From positions 547,001-611,000 of the forward strand of contig BSBK01005648.1 of the NCBI GenBank assembly GCA_027943335.1: a stretch of DNA of 64,000 bases, in the 5' to 3' direction. Position numbers and translations under genes: made by a program. Each line of letters begins with the position of its first letter. The stretch's first letter is position 1. Source of the DNA: Chamaecyparis obtusa. Its lineage: Eukaryota > Streptophyta > Pinopsida > Cupressales > Cupressaceae. Below the pieces are notes generated by a model, which made no database searches, had not been told where the DNA came from, and saw only the letters and a list, made by a program, of their open reading frames with translations. Shown here in pieces: positions 10,729-23,168 of this stretch.

Positions 10729-11847
10729 TATTAGGTTTTGAGTTGGGGGGTGAATTGAAACAATTAAAAACTTTATCAATTCTATCATAGATATTAATTA
10801 ATCCAACTAACCATTAGAAAAAATAAAGTAATGATTTCACACACACATGAGCAAAAAATTTATGTGGAAAATACAAGATGAGAAAAACTAGAGTGAGAAA
10901 TGTACTCACTATATGAAAATATCTGATTACAATGTTTTAGGTCAGAAAACAAGGAGCTCTCTATCCATACTAACTTATGCACATTGACAAGGATCTCACT
11001 AATATTCAAAGGAATAGAAAAGATAAATCTTGAAAATAAACTGACTACATCAATAATGAATGAGAATAATATCTCCTAAATTTATTTAGTAACCCTCCAA
11101 TTTGATTCAGTAATCTCCACCTTATTTTAGCCTTGATTTCACAATTTTTCCTTCACACTTGAATTACACAATCTTCAATATTATTTCACACACTCATCCT
11201 CATCTCATCCTTTTCAATTATAGGTTACTAGCTAGCCCAAAAATGCTCTCCAAAGAACAAAGTATAATTTGAAGGAAAAAACACCATGGGAAAATAATCT
11301 TAACTCTCTTAGCACTTTCTTTGACCTATATCTGGATCCATAATACTCAAGTCAAGTCATTGCAAATGGCTAAAATAGCTAGAATCTAATACAAATAGAA
11401 AAATAACAAACATGACAACAAATATTAACCTTTAGAGTAAGCCAACAAAATATATATGAACTAAAAACATACATGCACTATCTAACAAAGTACACAAAAG
11501 CACATATGCTAAAATCCCATTGAAAAGGAAAGAAATCCATTCTTTGAGCTTGTCTAGACCTTCCTTATATCAAACTTTATTATCAACCAAACCATGCATC
11601 AAATATTTTTCTAATTGATTAGTTAGAGACCCACACACATGATAGTACAATATTCATAATATCCAATCATTAAAATATAACTAAAAAGTAGTCATCATCT
11701 CATGAAAATTAATGCAAATCATTCTCCTAAAAATTTCTTCAAATACTCTTTTCTGAATATCCTTTCTTTTCATTCTTCGATCTTTTGGATAAGACACAAT
11801 ATTCCTAAGTCATTATTTCCTTAGATCTTCTTCATCGATCAATGCCA
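10729..11847 (-). repeat. Relic LTR (minus), AT-rich
   Basis: Its left end (TAGGTTTTGAGTTGGGGGGTG) is the reverse of the C-rich LTR end seen in neighbours. A degenerate core, ATGTGGAAAATACAAGATGAG, lies at 10862. It runs to the Copia-2 LTR at 11848. No mate, no coding sequence. Confidence 0.4.
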
Positions 11848-12394
11848 TGTTAGATGACTGAGAGGGGGGGTTGAATCAGTTAGCTCTAGTTATCCTATAG
11901 TCCCAAATCTCCTAGATGTATATATTCAAAATTTTCAATCAAATTATCAACTCGGTAAGCTATCAACAATATCTTTCCTTTCAACTACAGATTGACAATA
12001 CATTCAATACTATATTTACTGATCGGACTAGAAATGGAATGTGTAAAGTAAAATAACAATTCAATCACATCAAATACACATAACACATATATTTTTAATG
12101 TGTAAACCTTGTTAGGGGAAAAACCACCCGGGACCGGTAACCCAAAATAATTCACTCTTCTGAAGTGAGCTCACTTAGGAGCCAACCCTATCAAAGATCA
12201 CAAAACACACTGTAAGGTGTAACTTGGTTAGAGGATTTATCACTAACAGTTCTCCCTTGACCAACATTCACTATGGTTTCAACAAGAAAACCAACAACAT
12301 TCATTGAATGTCATATTGAAATACAAAAGGACTATTAAGTCCACTTGGTTAAGAGATTATTCTATAACAATGGTTAAACTAATACAGTAATGAT
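11848..12394 (-). repeat. Copia-2 3' LTR, truncated
   Basis: First about 550 bp in plus coordinates, closely matching 48404-48955, including the core near 12090-12135. It stops at about 12394 and runs directly into RT sequence. The rest of the LTR, the purine tract and RNase H are deleted. Confidence 0.8.
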
Positions 12395-13895
12395 AAATTG
12401 CTATTGTCATCAGTTTCACCTTTCAAATATAAATTTCCATTGTCACTTGTTCTTAAAAATCCAATACTAATAAGATATGAATGCAGTCTCTCATACCATG
12501 CTCTCGGTGCTTGTTTCAGTCCATACAATGCTTTGTCTAACTCACATACCATGTTTTTTTGATTTGGATCAACAAAACCTTTAGGTTGTTCAATCTATAC
12601 TTCTTCCTCAAGAATTCCATTGAAAAATGTAGATTTGACATCCATTTGATATACTTTAAATACTTTGTAGGCAGCATATGCAAGCAATATTATAACTCCT
12701 TCAAGTCTTGCCACCAGTGCAAAAGTCTCACCATAATCAATACCTTCTTCTTGTGCATACCCTTTACATACAAGTCTTGCTTTGTTCCTAGCGACTTCAC
12801 CATTTTCATTCAACTTATTTCTGAATATCCATTTGGTTCCAATAACATTCTTATCATTCGGTCTTGGTACTAATGTCCATGTTTTGTTCTTCAATATTTT
12901 CTCAATTTCCTCATTCATTGCTTTAATCTATTCATCATTCTCAAGTGCATCCTTAACATATTTAGGTTCAAATTTAGAAACTAAACATGTGGTGTTTCTC
13001 AACTTACTTTGTGTCATCATGCCATCTTGCTTGTCACCAATAATCTGATTTTGTGGATGGTGTCTCCTCACAAATTTTTCTAACACTTACTCTCTTCTTT
13101 ATTCATCAGTCAGTGTAGGATCAAGATCTTCCTTGGTATCTATTTCCTGATTCTTGGTCTCTATAGGCTAATTCTCAGTGTCATTATCATGTTTCTCAGT
13201 AATTTCAACCTGTGGCTTAGGTAGAATGTCAAGTTGCTCAATATATGTAAATCTACCATAGTCTTCTGGTTCCTTTTTGCTTTCTTCATCATTTTTCTCA
13301 GCAAACTCATCAACTCTCACATTTGCACTTTCAATCATTTTATTAGAAACCTTATTCAAATATTTCTAAGATTTTCTTTTAGTAGAGTATCCTAAGAGTA
13401 TTCCTTCATCACCTTTAGAATCAAATTTTCCATTTATATCTTCTTTCAGAGTGTAACATCTACTTCCAAATATTCTGAAATAACTTACATTCGGTGTGTA
13501 CCCATACCATAACTCATAGGGTGTCTTGTTTGAATCTTTCTTCAGTTGTGCTCAGTTTAATGTGTATACAATGGTACAAACAACTTCTCTCTAGTACATT
13601 TTTGCAACATCTTTTTCAATCATCAGTGTTCTAGCACAATTAACTATGGATCTATTCCTCCTTTCAACAATTCCATTTTGGTGTGGTGTTCTCGGTGCAG
13701 AAACCTATCTTTTAATTCCATGCTCATTACAAAAGTTAGTGAACTCATCAGAAATAAACTAATCACCTCTATATCTAACCTTAAGCATTTTAACTCTTTT
13801 CCACTTTATTTTTCCACTTTAGCTTTGTACCATTTAAACATCTTGAAAGCTTCAGATTTTTCTTTCAAAAACATAATGGTCATCATCCTAGAGTA
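12395..13895 (-). pseudogene. Copia-2 RT N-terminal half and integrase C-terminal part
   Basis: The minus-strand frame at 12918-12595 is the RVT_2 start: [10 protein letters not shown], then [20 protein letters not shown] and [10 protein letters not shown]. The last holds the first RT catalytic Asp. Left of 12595 the R-A-W-Y-E-R-L segment follows. The sequence ends before the Y/F-V-D-D box. At 13359-13168 lies the acidic linker after integrase, and 13896-13380 carries integrase (G-Y-S-T-K-type phrase, P-Q-N-G-I-type region) with several stops. The frame is broken and cut at both ends. Confidence 0.85.
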
Positions 13896-13900
13896 GTCAT
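13896..13900. repeat. Left TSD of the NQ-element (GTCAT)
   Basis: GTCAT here and at 31415-31419 flank the NQ-element. Removing the element and one copy restores Copia-2 integrase coding sequence (compare Copia-1 at 88-130). Confidence 0.92.
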
Positions 13901-14119
13901 TATTGACACTAAAAATTTTAGGTTCTAAATGGATGAAACGTTAGGGAAGTATGATGTTTAATTTTAATTTTATATAATTTCTCTATGATAAAAGGGCATA
14001 TATGTTTATCATTTTTCATGTATTAGGTTGTTAATAATTTTTCAACTTATTTAATGTATATTCATTTTGAAATAAAATTATTCTAAAAATGATGAATAAA
14101 ATAAATTAAATGAAAAAAA

Positions 14120-14206
14120 GTGGTGAGAGGGAGTTGAAGCCTCGACCTCTCAAGCCAACCTTTTTTTCCTACCTATCTACCCTCCTACCCCTTAACCGGT
14201 TAGTCT
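14120..14206 (-). other. tRNA-like module 1 in NQ-element 5' LTR
   Basis: Minus strand: an A-box-like TAGACTAACCGG with the D-loop phrase GGTTAAGG, then about 60 bases on a T-arm-like GAGGCTTCAACTCCCTC, then a short T run. The better preserved copy is at 29267-29352. It is probably an old tRNA-derived (SINE-like) insertion carried by the LTR. Confidence 0.4.
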
Positions 14207-14393
14207 ATTTATTTTCTTCGAGAGGATTAGAAGGAGAAATTTATTTATTTTTGTTTTCATGTGCAAGTGAGAAGTTAATACAACTTTTTACATAGGGAGT
14301 AATCTCTTCCTTAATCACTTTTTCAAGTCAATGTGAAATATTATTTTCCTGTGAATTATTTATTTTCTGATTTTAGAAAAAATAATGGGGAGA

Positions 14394-14472
14394 GGGAGTT
14401 GAACACTCAACCTCTCGACCCATCCCTTTTCCTACCTAACTACCTGACTCTACCCCTACCAGTTACTCTATG
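14394..14472 (-). other. tRNA-like module 2 in NQ-element 5' LTR
   Basis: A diverged second copy of module 1: minus strand TAGAGTAACTGG then GAGTGTTCAACTCCCTC. The 3' LTR retains only the A-box half of this module, so the LTR ancestor had two in tandem and one LTR suffered a deletion. Confidence 0.4.
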
Positions 14473-14816
14473 TTTTCCTTGAGAGTGTAGGTGTAAATAA
14501 AGGTATAAGTTAAAGATAATCTTATTTCTTTCTTGAAATAAATTATTAAGGGAATTAATATTTTGTGTGTGGAATTATTGTGGTTACTAATATAATTATT
14601 TTTAATCTTAATTTATATTTTACTCCTAAAAACCCTAAAGTGAAAAAATATGATAAAGTAAATGTATGAGATAAATATTATTATGTTTTAGGGTTTTGAT
14701 ATGTTTTTTGATATTAATTTTTAGTTTTCATATCCTTGCATGTATTTTTGTATTTTCACCTTATTATATTCTTAACTTTAATAATTTTATTTTCTGAAGG
14801 GTGAAAACGCTTAAGT

Positions 14817-14834
14817 AATTTATTTTTAATAAAA
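14817..14834. repeat. Left TSD of the LINE (18 bp)
   Basis: AATTTATTTTTAATAAAA here is repeated at 23416-23433. The uninterrupted version is in the 3' LTR near 29788-29810. A long A/T-rich duplication is what target-primed reverse transcription leaves. Confidence 0.9.
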
Positions 14835-15271
14835 TACAAAAATTGATGGCGAGTGTTGGAGCAGGTGCAGGTGCAGGGGTAGGTGTAGGAGCTCGTACAA
14901 GGCCAACCACAAGGATAGGAGTTGGTGTATGAGGGATTGCATGTGCTGCAAATGTAGGAGTTGATAGTGGTGTAGGCACAAGACTTCCTCCATCCACTAG
15001 ATGGGGATCCAATAATCACAGGGTTTTAAATTGATTGCATAAAAAATCATCTAGGTATGAAGACTTCACTTGGATTTTTACTTCAACGCCCATTGTGCAA
15101 CCTGCAGCGGCTTGATTTTGTGACCACCAATTTTAGAGTTGTCATTTTTATGAAATAAATTCAAATAAGATATATTTTCACAATAAGGGAGTGAAATCAA
15201 TCTTCTGAGGCAAAGCAGTGGTTCAACCTGTGAATCCCTTTTTTGTTAATCCATAATTTCATGATCATCGA
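14835..15271 (+). other. LINE 5' leader
   Basis: Opens with GGAGCAGGTGCAGGTGCAGG-type short repeats (about 14863-14900) and then mixed sequence. LINE promoters are internal and lie in this region in known families; no promoter motif is identified here. The minus-strand Thr/Pro/Ser-rich translation at 14756-15019 only mirrors the G-rich repeats. Confidence 0.6.
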
Positions 15272-17467
15272 TTGCCACCTGAAATGAAAAAACCTCTTCT
15301 AGAGGCTAGGGTGGATGGTTCAATCATTAACTCAGGTTTAGAGGGAATGGTGGGCAAGTCTAGGCCTTGGCAAGGATTATATTCTTTCAAAATTGGGGAG
15401 TCATCAAAACAGGCTCTGAATCACCCTCTAAAAATCTCACATTTTGAAAATTATTTTGGGCGGGATACCAAAAATTTGAAAATTTTTAAACGTCAGTACC
15501 CTATGAAGGGTAGGGGTTTCCCTCACCCTCATAGGAATCTGAAGCATGGTCCATCTGGAACCCATTCTCGTCATCACTTTTAGAAGCAACTAGTGTTTGA
15601 CATTTGCAAAGGGACTCTACCTAGGTCTCCTATTCAAATCTCATCCATTCTTCCAAAGATCATGATAAAGGATCTCAATGTAGGGCAGGATAAAGAGTCT
15701 TCTATCCCTAAAGATTCTAGTGGCCATGATGCTTCTAAATCATAGTCAGAGACTACTAGCATGATGCCTAAAGTTTTGATTCTTGTTTCAAATAGAGCCC
15801 CCTTCAATCCAAAAAATTAACATCAAGTGTGGCAAAAGAAGCAAATTTTGGAAGTGAATCCAAAGGAAGAAAATTAGAAACCTACAGATCAATTGAGGAT
15901 CACACTTTCAAGTCACTTCTTGTAGAGTTCAGTTGGCCTCCTCTATCAATCTCCTCTAATTAGTAAGTTTAATTCTACTTCAATATCGATTTCTGATTTG
16001 AAAGATTGGGCTTGCTCTTCTTGGCTAGGGTTAAAAGATATCTTCTTTCTTGATCTGGAATCCTAGTTTTTTGTTGCTATATCTTAGGGATTATGTTCAT
16101 AAACAAAAAGGATGGTTCTGTCATGGTTCAAGACTTTTCACTATGATTTGGGTCCCAAATTTCAAGCCTTAGCCTATAGAGATTCATTTTTTTCCCTTTG
16201 GATCTCATTCCCCCTATTACCTCTCGAATATAGAGATCCTCAAATTATTGAAATCCTTGCAAATAAATTGGGTATTTTTCTCAGGCATGATCTTATACCT
16301 TTTGATCACCTACATTTGGAGGTCAGAGTTTGTCTTCTTCTAGATATGTGAAAAACTCTCCCAACTCATATTCTAATAAACTCTTAGTTAGGTTTATGGA
16401 ATCAATCTGTTAAGATCTAGGATGCAATCACAGTACACAAATACCAATCTCAGCTTGGTCATTTCAATACTCAATGTCAACATGAAGTCAAAGGTTCCAT
16501 AGAAGTATGTTTAGATCATACTTCTAACCCAACATTATGTACTTACAAAGCTTTATCAAAAAGTCATAATGTTATTAATGATGAACTTTAATATGTTATC
16601 TCATCAGGAATCTCTAAGACTTCACCCACAGGCAATTTATCAGACTTAAGGTTTTCATCTCTTTTGAAACTAGATTTTCCTGTTATACAGTGTCTTCTAG
16701 CTCGACATTTAGATACCATTTTCCTTCCCCCATTTTCACCTCCTTTAACTCTATTGAATTCAAGTGCCCTAGGGCTTAGGTCATTAAATGTGGACTCTGC
16801 AATATCTGTTAATACTACGAGGGACCTGTTCAATAAAAAGCATTTTGCAGATTGGAAGGTTCACCAAATTGGAGATTAGATTGTTACAGAGATAGCATCC
16901 AATATAATTTTTGGGATTGTAGAGGAAGAAGGATTCAAATTAGACAACCAACAAACTAACACGCTTGATGATCTACTTAAACAATTTTAGTTTTGGACAA
17001 ATCAGGTTTCAAAAAAAAGTCTCGATACTTGTAAAATTGTAGAGATTTGGGAAACTACATGTGAAAACCATGACATGGTTCAGCTAATGAATGCCCCTTT
17101 CACCAATGAGGATCCACTAGGATTAGAGGAATGCATTTATCATGATTTTCAAAACTGTGCTAATAATTTGACCTCCCAAAAATTATATTCTAATATTGGA
17201 GAGTCTGAGATTAATATTGATCAGTCTATTACAGAGTCAAAGAATCTTTCTTCTTCGAGACTTTTTGATTATCATCAATCTCTTTCAATTGTTCAGTCTC
17301 CCTCCCAGAGTCAGCATGTTCTCAAAACACCTAGATTGAGAGGTCAGCCAAAGGGATCCAAGACTAAAAATGAAATATCTACAGGCATTCAGACTACTTT
17401 GGATGATAAGTTTGTAGTTACTAAACATGTGACAAGGAGAACAAAAGGTTCTCCTTGTCCACAATGA
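15272..17467 (+). pseudogene. LINE ORF1 (DUF4283-type nucleic-acid binding protein), decayed
   Basis: An ATG at 15272 opens a frame of 103 codons, then stops and frameshifts. Around 16000-16330 the translation shows a D-Y-V-H-K-Q-K-G-W-F phrase, then W-I-S-F-P-L-L-P-L-E-Y-R-D-P, L-A-N-K-L-G and further residues typical of the DUF4283 region of plant LINE ORF1 proteins. That family is thought to bind element RNA and is usually followed by a CCHC knuckle, which I do not find here. The last stretch (17075-17467) is Ser/Gln-rich. The final TGA (17465-17467) overlaps the ORF2 ATG (17464-17466) as ATGA. Confidence 0.75.
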
Positions 17468-20400
17468 AGATAAATTCCTGGAATGTCAAAGGCATCAATG
17501 CCTCTGACAAAAGAAGTAGGATAAAGCATTTAATTGATGATATGAAGGCAAATATTATTATGCTTCAGGAAACCAAATTATCACAAGATACCTTTGATAA
17601 GACAATAGCTAAATGGCCAAAGTGGTCTTCATTGCATTCTCCTAGAATTGGTGCGTCAGGAGGCCTTGTTGTCATCTGGAATCCCTTAACAATTCAAGGA
17701 TAGCTTATCTAGCAAAATTCAAATTGGAAATTGTTGCAGATGTCAGAATTTTATATTTCTTTTGTTACGATAAATGTTTATGGGCCTACCTCTACACAAG
17801 ACAAACTCAGACTTTGGGACACCCTTACTTAGTTAATTCAACAACAAGATACCTAGCAAGTCATCCTGGGTGGAGACTTCAATGCAATTTTGAATCAGGT
17901 AGAGAAAACAGGTGGTATTTGTCCACCTCTTAAAACTATTAAATAATTTTCTCAATTTTTGGAAAATAATGACCTTATGGACATCCATCCTTTGAATGGA
18001 AAATTTACCTAGACAAATAGGAGGGGTGGATTTGCACAAATTGTTGTTTGATTGGATAGATTTCTCCTCTCACAGGAATGGAAACTTCAAAACTATCATA
18101 TTGAATCAGAGATTTTGTCTTTGCCTAAGTCAGATCATTACCCAATCTCTCTGACCATCAATCAAATAGTTCAAGTGGGCCAACACCAGTACAAATCTTC
18201 TTTCAAGTTTGAAAGAATGTGGCTTCATCATCCCCATTTTCTCCAGCTCTTAAAACAATGGTGGGTCAGTGCACCCTTTGTTCTTGGATCCAAGATGCAT
18301 TAGTTTTCCATGAAATTGAAACATGTCAAGGAGCTCATTAAGAAATGGAATCAAAATGTTTTTAAGAATGTTTTTAAATAGAAAGAGGCTATCAAATCAT
18401 AGCTGGAAGAAATACATAGTAATATTATTCAAAATGGGATGAATACAGATTCTTATGTTAAGCAAAAGAGTCTTCAACAAGATTGGGAAGAGTTGTGTGG
18501 TAGAGAAGAAGAATATTGGAGACAGAAATCTAGAGAATTATGGTTACAACAAGGAGATAAAAATACAAAGTATTTCCATGCTTCAGCCCAACAAAAGAGA
18601 GCTACTAAAACAATATTTCAAATCAAAGAGGCAGATTTGGGTAACATTTTATCTAATGCACAACAAATTAGGGAGGAAGGTGTCAAGTTCTTCAAGAACC
18701 TCCTTGCTCCAGCTGAATATCCAACACCTCAACCTTCACAAGTGGATGATCTCCTTGAGGCTATTCCAACAATGGTGTCTCCTGGAGATAATATTATACT
18801 TATGGCTCCAATTACTATCCAAGAACTATGAGAGGTAGTTTTCTCATTTCCTCCAGATAAAGCTCCTGGTCCTGATGGATTCACAGTGCTCTTCTATCAA
18901 AGTAGTTGGGATTTTATTGGTTGGGACTTGCTTGCTGCTATGGAGGAATCTAGGAAGAATAGAACCATGCTCAAATACTTCAACACCACTAATATTGAAA
19001 CTATTCCAAAAATGAAGGATCCTAAGACATTTGTTGACTTTAGGCCAATCTCATTGTGCAATCTGACATACAAGATTGTCACTAAACCAATTTATTTGTG
19101 TCTACAACATCTTATTCCATAAATCATCTCTTCTGAGAAAGGTGGTTTTGTTCCAGGCCAGGAAACTATGGAAGGAGAAATGGTTGCTCATGAAGTCCTT
19201 CATTCCATCAACATCAACTGGTCTTCTAATTTTGTGATCAAGTTAGATATGATGAAGGCATATGATAGAGTATGCTGGTCTTTCCTATTTCAAGTCCTTA
19301 AAAAAATGGGCTTTTCTAAATGCTGGTGTAAATGGATCAAAGCATGTATTTTTGGGGCATTGTTCTCAGTCATTATCAATGGATCAGCATTAGGGTTCTT
19401 CTCTTCTAGGAAAGGTTTCAGACAAGGAGATCCTCTCTCCCTAGCCCTTTTCATCATTATGGCTGAAGCATTTAGCAAAACTATTAAACATCATCATTTT
19501 CTTGGTAAGTGGAAGTGAGCAAACATCACTAGTACATCTATTTCCATCATGCATTCATTATTTGCATATGACATGCTACTTTTTGGTATTTATCAAGCCT
19601 CAGAAGCTAGACAGATTAAGAAATTTTTGCAATTATATTCCGATGTCTCAAGGCAGAAAATAAATCCTCAAAAATAAAAAAATCTTTCTTTTCAATACTA
19701 ACAAAGTTATCTCAGATAAAATTGTGCAAATTTTGGGATTTTTAGAGGATTTTTTACCTTCAATTTATCTTGGAATTTCATTCTTTATGGGTTCAAACAA
19801 AATAAGTTATTTGAATTCTGTCCTTCAAAGAATTAAGAGTAGAGTTGTGGCATGGAAAGCTAGATGGCTCTCATTATTAGGTAGGATTATGCTCGTCAAA
19901 TTAGTACTTTCAGTGATTCCAAATTATTATCTAGCAGTTCTTAAAGCCTTGTCATCAGTTCTTTCACAAATTCATAATTTGATTAGAGGTTTCCTTTGGG
20001 TGGGAAATATGACTGATGAAAAAAAATCCCACTTATCTATCTCCAAGATATGGCACAAATCCCTGCAGTAGGTGGAGCGGGAGTGCATGATTTATCAAAG
20101 AGAAATACAGCTTTTGGTGGCAAGATGATTTGGAAAATGTATAGCAAGCCCCAATCTACATGGTGTCAGATCATCCAGCAGAAGTATTTAGATAACAATG
20201 ACCCCACTAGAATATTTTCAATGCTAGATCCTCCTAAGGGGTCGGTGATTTGGGACTTTATGGTTTCTTCAAGAGACATTGTCCTAAAGTATATTACTTG
20301 GGAGCTAAATAATGGAGATAAGGTAAATTTTTGGAGAGACTCTTGGAATGGACATCCTCCATTAATCACATTGCAAAATACTCAAGAACTAATATCAATT

Positions 20401-21747
20401 TCAAAATCACTCTGGGGTACTCAAGTCACACATTTCATAGATGCAGTTTGTCTTCTCTCAAGGAAAGTCATATGGAAGGATCTGGATCAACTTCCACTAA
20501 CTGCTCAAGACAAAGAATTATTTCGATCCATTTTTTTAAAAAGAAAAGTTTATCTATCAAATTGTGAGGATAGATTGGTGTGGGCTCTAGACAAGGATGG
20601 AAATTATTCAATTAAGGAGGGATACAAACTTTTACAAATGATTGATTTAGAAAAGAGTCCATCACGATCCTACAAGTTTTGTTGGAACAATGTGGTCCTC
20701 CCAAAAGTAGGTTGTTTTGCATGGCTTGCAATCAAACATAGAATCCTAACAAGTGATCAATTGGATAGGCTGAATATTGCCCTTGCATTCAAGTGTGTGT
20801 TGTGTGATGAAGAATATGAATCAGCTAATCATATTTTTGTGACATGTTCTTTTGCATATCAATGCTGGATGTTTGTTCTTAGGAAACTTAATTACATTAC
20901 TCCTCTTCAGAATAAGATATGGGATATTTTCTAATCATGGCCGATTCTTTTCCCTTGGTCTCTCTTTGTGGGAATATGGAAATGTACCCTAGCATTATTC
21001 ATATGGGCTATTTGGTGGGAAATAAACAAGAGGATCTTTAGAAAGGAATTTACATCTTTAGATAAGGTGTTAGAGGGCATTGAAAAATTGATAGCAGAAG
21101 CTACCAATGCTAGCCTTAGTAGATGCAAGATCAATCCTATTGTTACGGCATGGGATGGAAACATTATTCAGGAATGGAAAACTATTTTTATTCCATTAGG
21201 ACTTGGAATAACCAGTAAACCAAAAAATAAAGTAGATAGGTCAACTATGCAGTGGATTCCTCCCCTTCATGGATTTGTGAAGCTCAATTTTGATGGTGCC
21301 TCCAGAGAAAATCTAGGTAAATCAAGATTACAGGCTTGTGTTAGAGATGGTAAAGGTAAAGTGCTTGCAATCACAATTGCACCATTACCAGAAGGAACTA
21401 ATAATTTAGCAGAAGCTCAAGCATTGCTTGCAGGGTTAATTCTTGCAAAGACAGGGGCCTATCAATGATTGCAGATTAAAGGTGATTCTTAGGTAGTTGT
21501 TAATGATTGCATGAAGAGAAAGACTCATTCCTGGCAACTACAGTATATTTTTCAATAGATATGGAACTTAATCGATCAATTTCATGAGGTAACTATATCA
21601 CATACTTTAAGGAAGGGAAATAAAGTTGTAGATTACCTTTCAAATTTAGGCTGTGATGGCATTACACATAACACACTTCAACCGATGTCACTCATTAAGT
21701 AGTACGAGGCATTACAAGTATTGATTAATTCAGAATTAATGGATTGA
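17464..21747 (+). pseudogene. LINE ORF2: endonuclease, reverse transcriptase, zf-RVT, RNase H
   Basis: About 1,428 codons, usual for plant L1. APE-type endonuclease: N-S-W-N-V-K-G-I-N at the start, L-Q-E-T-K near 17555, G-G-D-F-N-A-I near 17868, S-D-H-Y-P near 18129. RT: P-G-P-D-G-F near 18870, D-F-R-P-I-S-L-C-N near 19038, K-L-D-M-M-K-A-Y-D near 19243, R-Q-G-D-P-L-S near 19420. The catalytic box reads F-A-Y-D near 19561 instead of F-A-D-D, so an essential Asp is gone. zf-RVT with C-X2-C ... H-X4-C at about 20790-20850. RNase H from 21277: F-D-G-A-S, L-A-E-A-Q-A, G-D-S. Frameshifts near 17700, 19680 and 20070, plus many TAG stops. A dead but full-length copy. Confidence 0.92.
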
Positions 21748-21860
21748 AAATCTCAATCATTTTTATTCTTGGGCATTATTTCACTGATAAAGTGTGTAAT
21801 TAATATGGTTCATGCTTAGTTAACTACAACCGTGAACATTCCTATTATGAGGTCATCATT
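21748..21860 (+). other. LINE spacer between ORF2 and the third frame
   Basis: About 110 AT-rich bases after the ORF2 stop. Nothing recognised. Confidence 0.5.
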
Positions 21861-23168
21861 TTGGTATGTCAAGTGTTTCTTATGGCCACATGGTGTAAAT
21901 CACATGATGTGGTTTCAATTTGGTGCCTGGTCAGATTCTCAAATCACATGGTCTTCAGTCCTTCAAATTTTTTGCATGAGTTCCTTTTAGATTGTATGTT
22001 ACTCACACATGTCTTCGCACTTAAATGTCATCCCTCTCATTTATTTTTAACAGGCAAGAGATTTTTCACCATTCAGAATAGAGGACATAGTGCTTTCCAT
22101 ATTGCTCACTTGAAGATGATGAATTTCATGGAATCCTATGTCAAATGTGATTCTTGATATCAATTCCATAGGGCAGTGTTACCTAAAAACTATCGGATAT
22201 GGATTACACCATTTGTGGAGGAAAATGTTCTTCCTTTGCAAATTGATGATGCTACCATGGACGCAATGTTTTGTGTATGCTCACTATCAATTTGGAGGGT
22301 TGTTAGGCATGTTGTTGGGGAGGACATTCTTTCTCCCTCTTCTAGGAATTTTTTATTTCCATCAAATTTGGTGTCCATCTTTTTGTCAAATGCAATGGAC
22401 TTGCTTCAATCAGTGCCATTATTGGAAATCTTGGCAAGTAAAGTTGTTCATCAAAAATTCTAGAATGAAAACAAACTAAAAAGGGCAATGTAGCATTACG
22501 ACTTGTGGGCAGGAAATGCTTTAGTTGGAGGTTTGTTTCTGCAGTCTCAATTGCTCTAGAAGCATGAATTTATGGTAATGTTTGAAGCATTGCAAAAATT
22601 GTGTGAGAAGCAAAGTCCCTGCTTCATGAAATGTGCTATACAAGTCACAGCGAGGGTTTTGGGATTTCAGCTGGAAGAAAGGGTGAAGCGTATAGGGTAC
22701 GCTTTATTAGATCTGTTGAGCATATCAAATAAGGACTATACGTTGTAGACTAATCAAGGAATTTCCTTTGGGGTTCTACTTTACTCATCTCCCGGATTGC
22801 ATGGATTTCCTTTGGGCTCGTAGGGTTTGGAATTTTCAGCTATTCGGGGTTGCTCATATGGTGTCTTGGTGGAAATGGGTGGTGAGGTTGCAAGGTCTGG
22901 TTGGGCATTGCCACATCTTGGTGAACGTGCTGGGGTAGGGGATTCGGAAGCTACTGAGGTGCCTCATGTAGAAATGGATATGAGATGTGGGTCAGGGTGG
23001 GAGTCTACACCACTGCCTCTTCCAACTTCTAGTTGGGAGATTCACAACTCTCAAGCAATCATGTTTCCCAACATGTGGCTGATTCTTCAGCAATGGAGGA
23101 GTAAAAATGTTAAGTGTTTTGAAGTTTTGAAATTTTGTGTTTCGATTGCTCAAATTATGCCAAAATAA
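21861..23168 (+). pseudogene. Possible third ORF of the LINE, unknown protein, decayed
   Basis: One frame runs 436 codons from 21861 to a terminal TAA at 23166-23168. In between are only one TGA (22155) and five TAG (22461, 22491, 22557, 22746, 22821), with no other TAA and no frameshift. A random AT-rich frame of this length should hold some twenty stops. The N-terminal 130 codons are hydrophobic with several Cys and His. The middle includes E-A-L-Q-K-L-C-E-K and Q-L-E-E-R-V-K-R-I-G-Y-A-L-L-D helical segments. The C-terminal part is Gly/Glu/Pro-rich with several Trp. I do not recognise the family. It lies inside the TSD-bounded LINE, so it is either a genuine LINE ORF, a captured host sequence or a 3' transduction. 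Start position is uncertain. Confidence 0.5.

Noticed and set aside
14756..15019. Thr/Ser/Pro/Cys-rich frames on the minus strand
   Set aside because: They mirror the short G-rich repeats of the LINE leader, on the opposite strand to the LINE genes.
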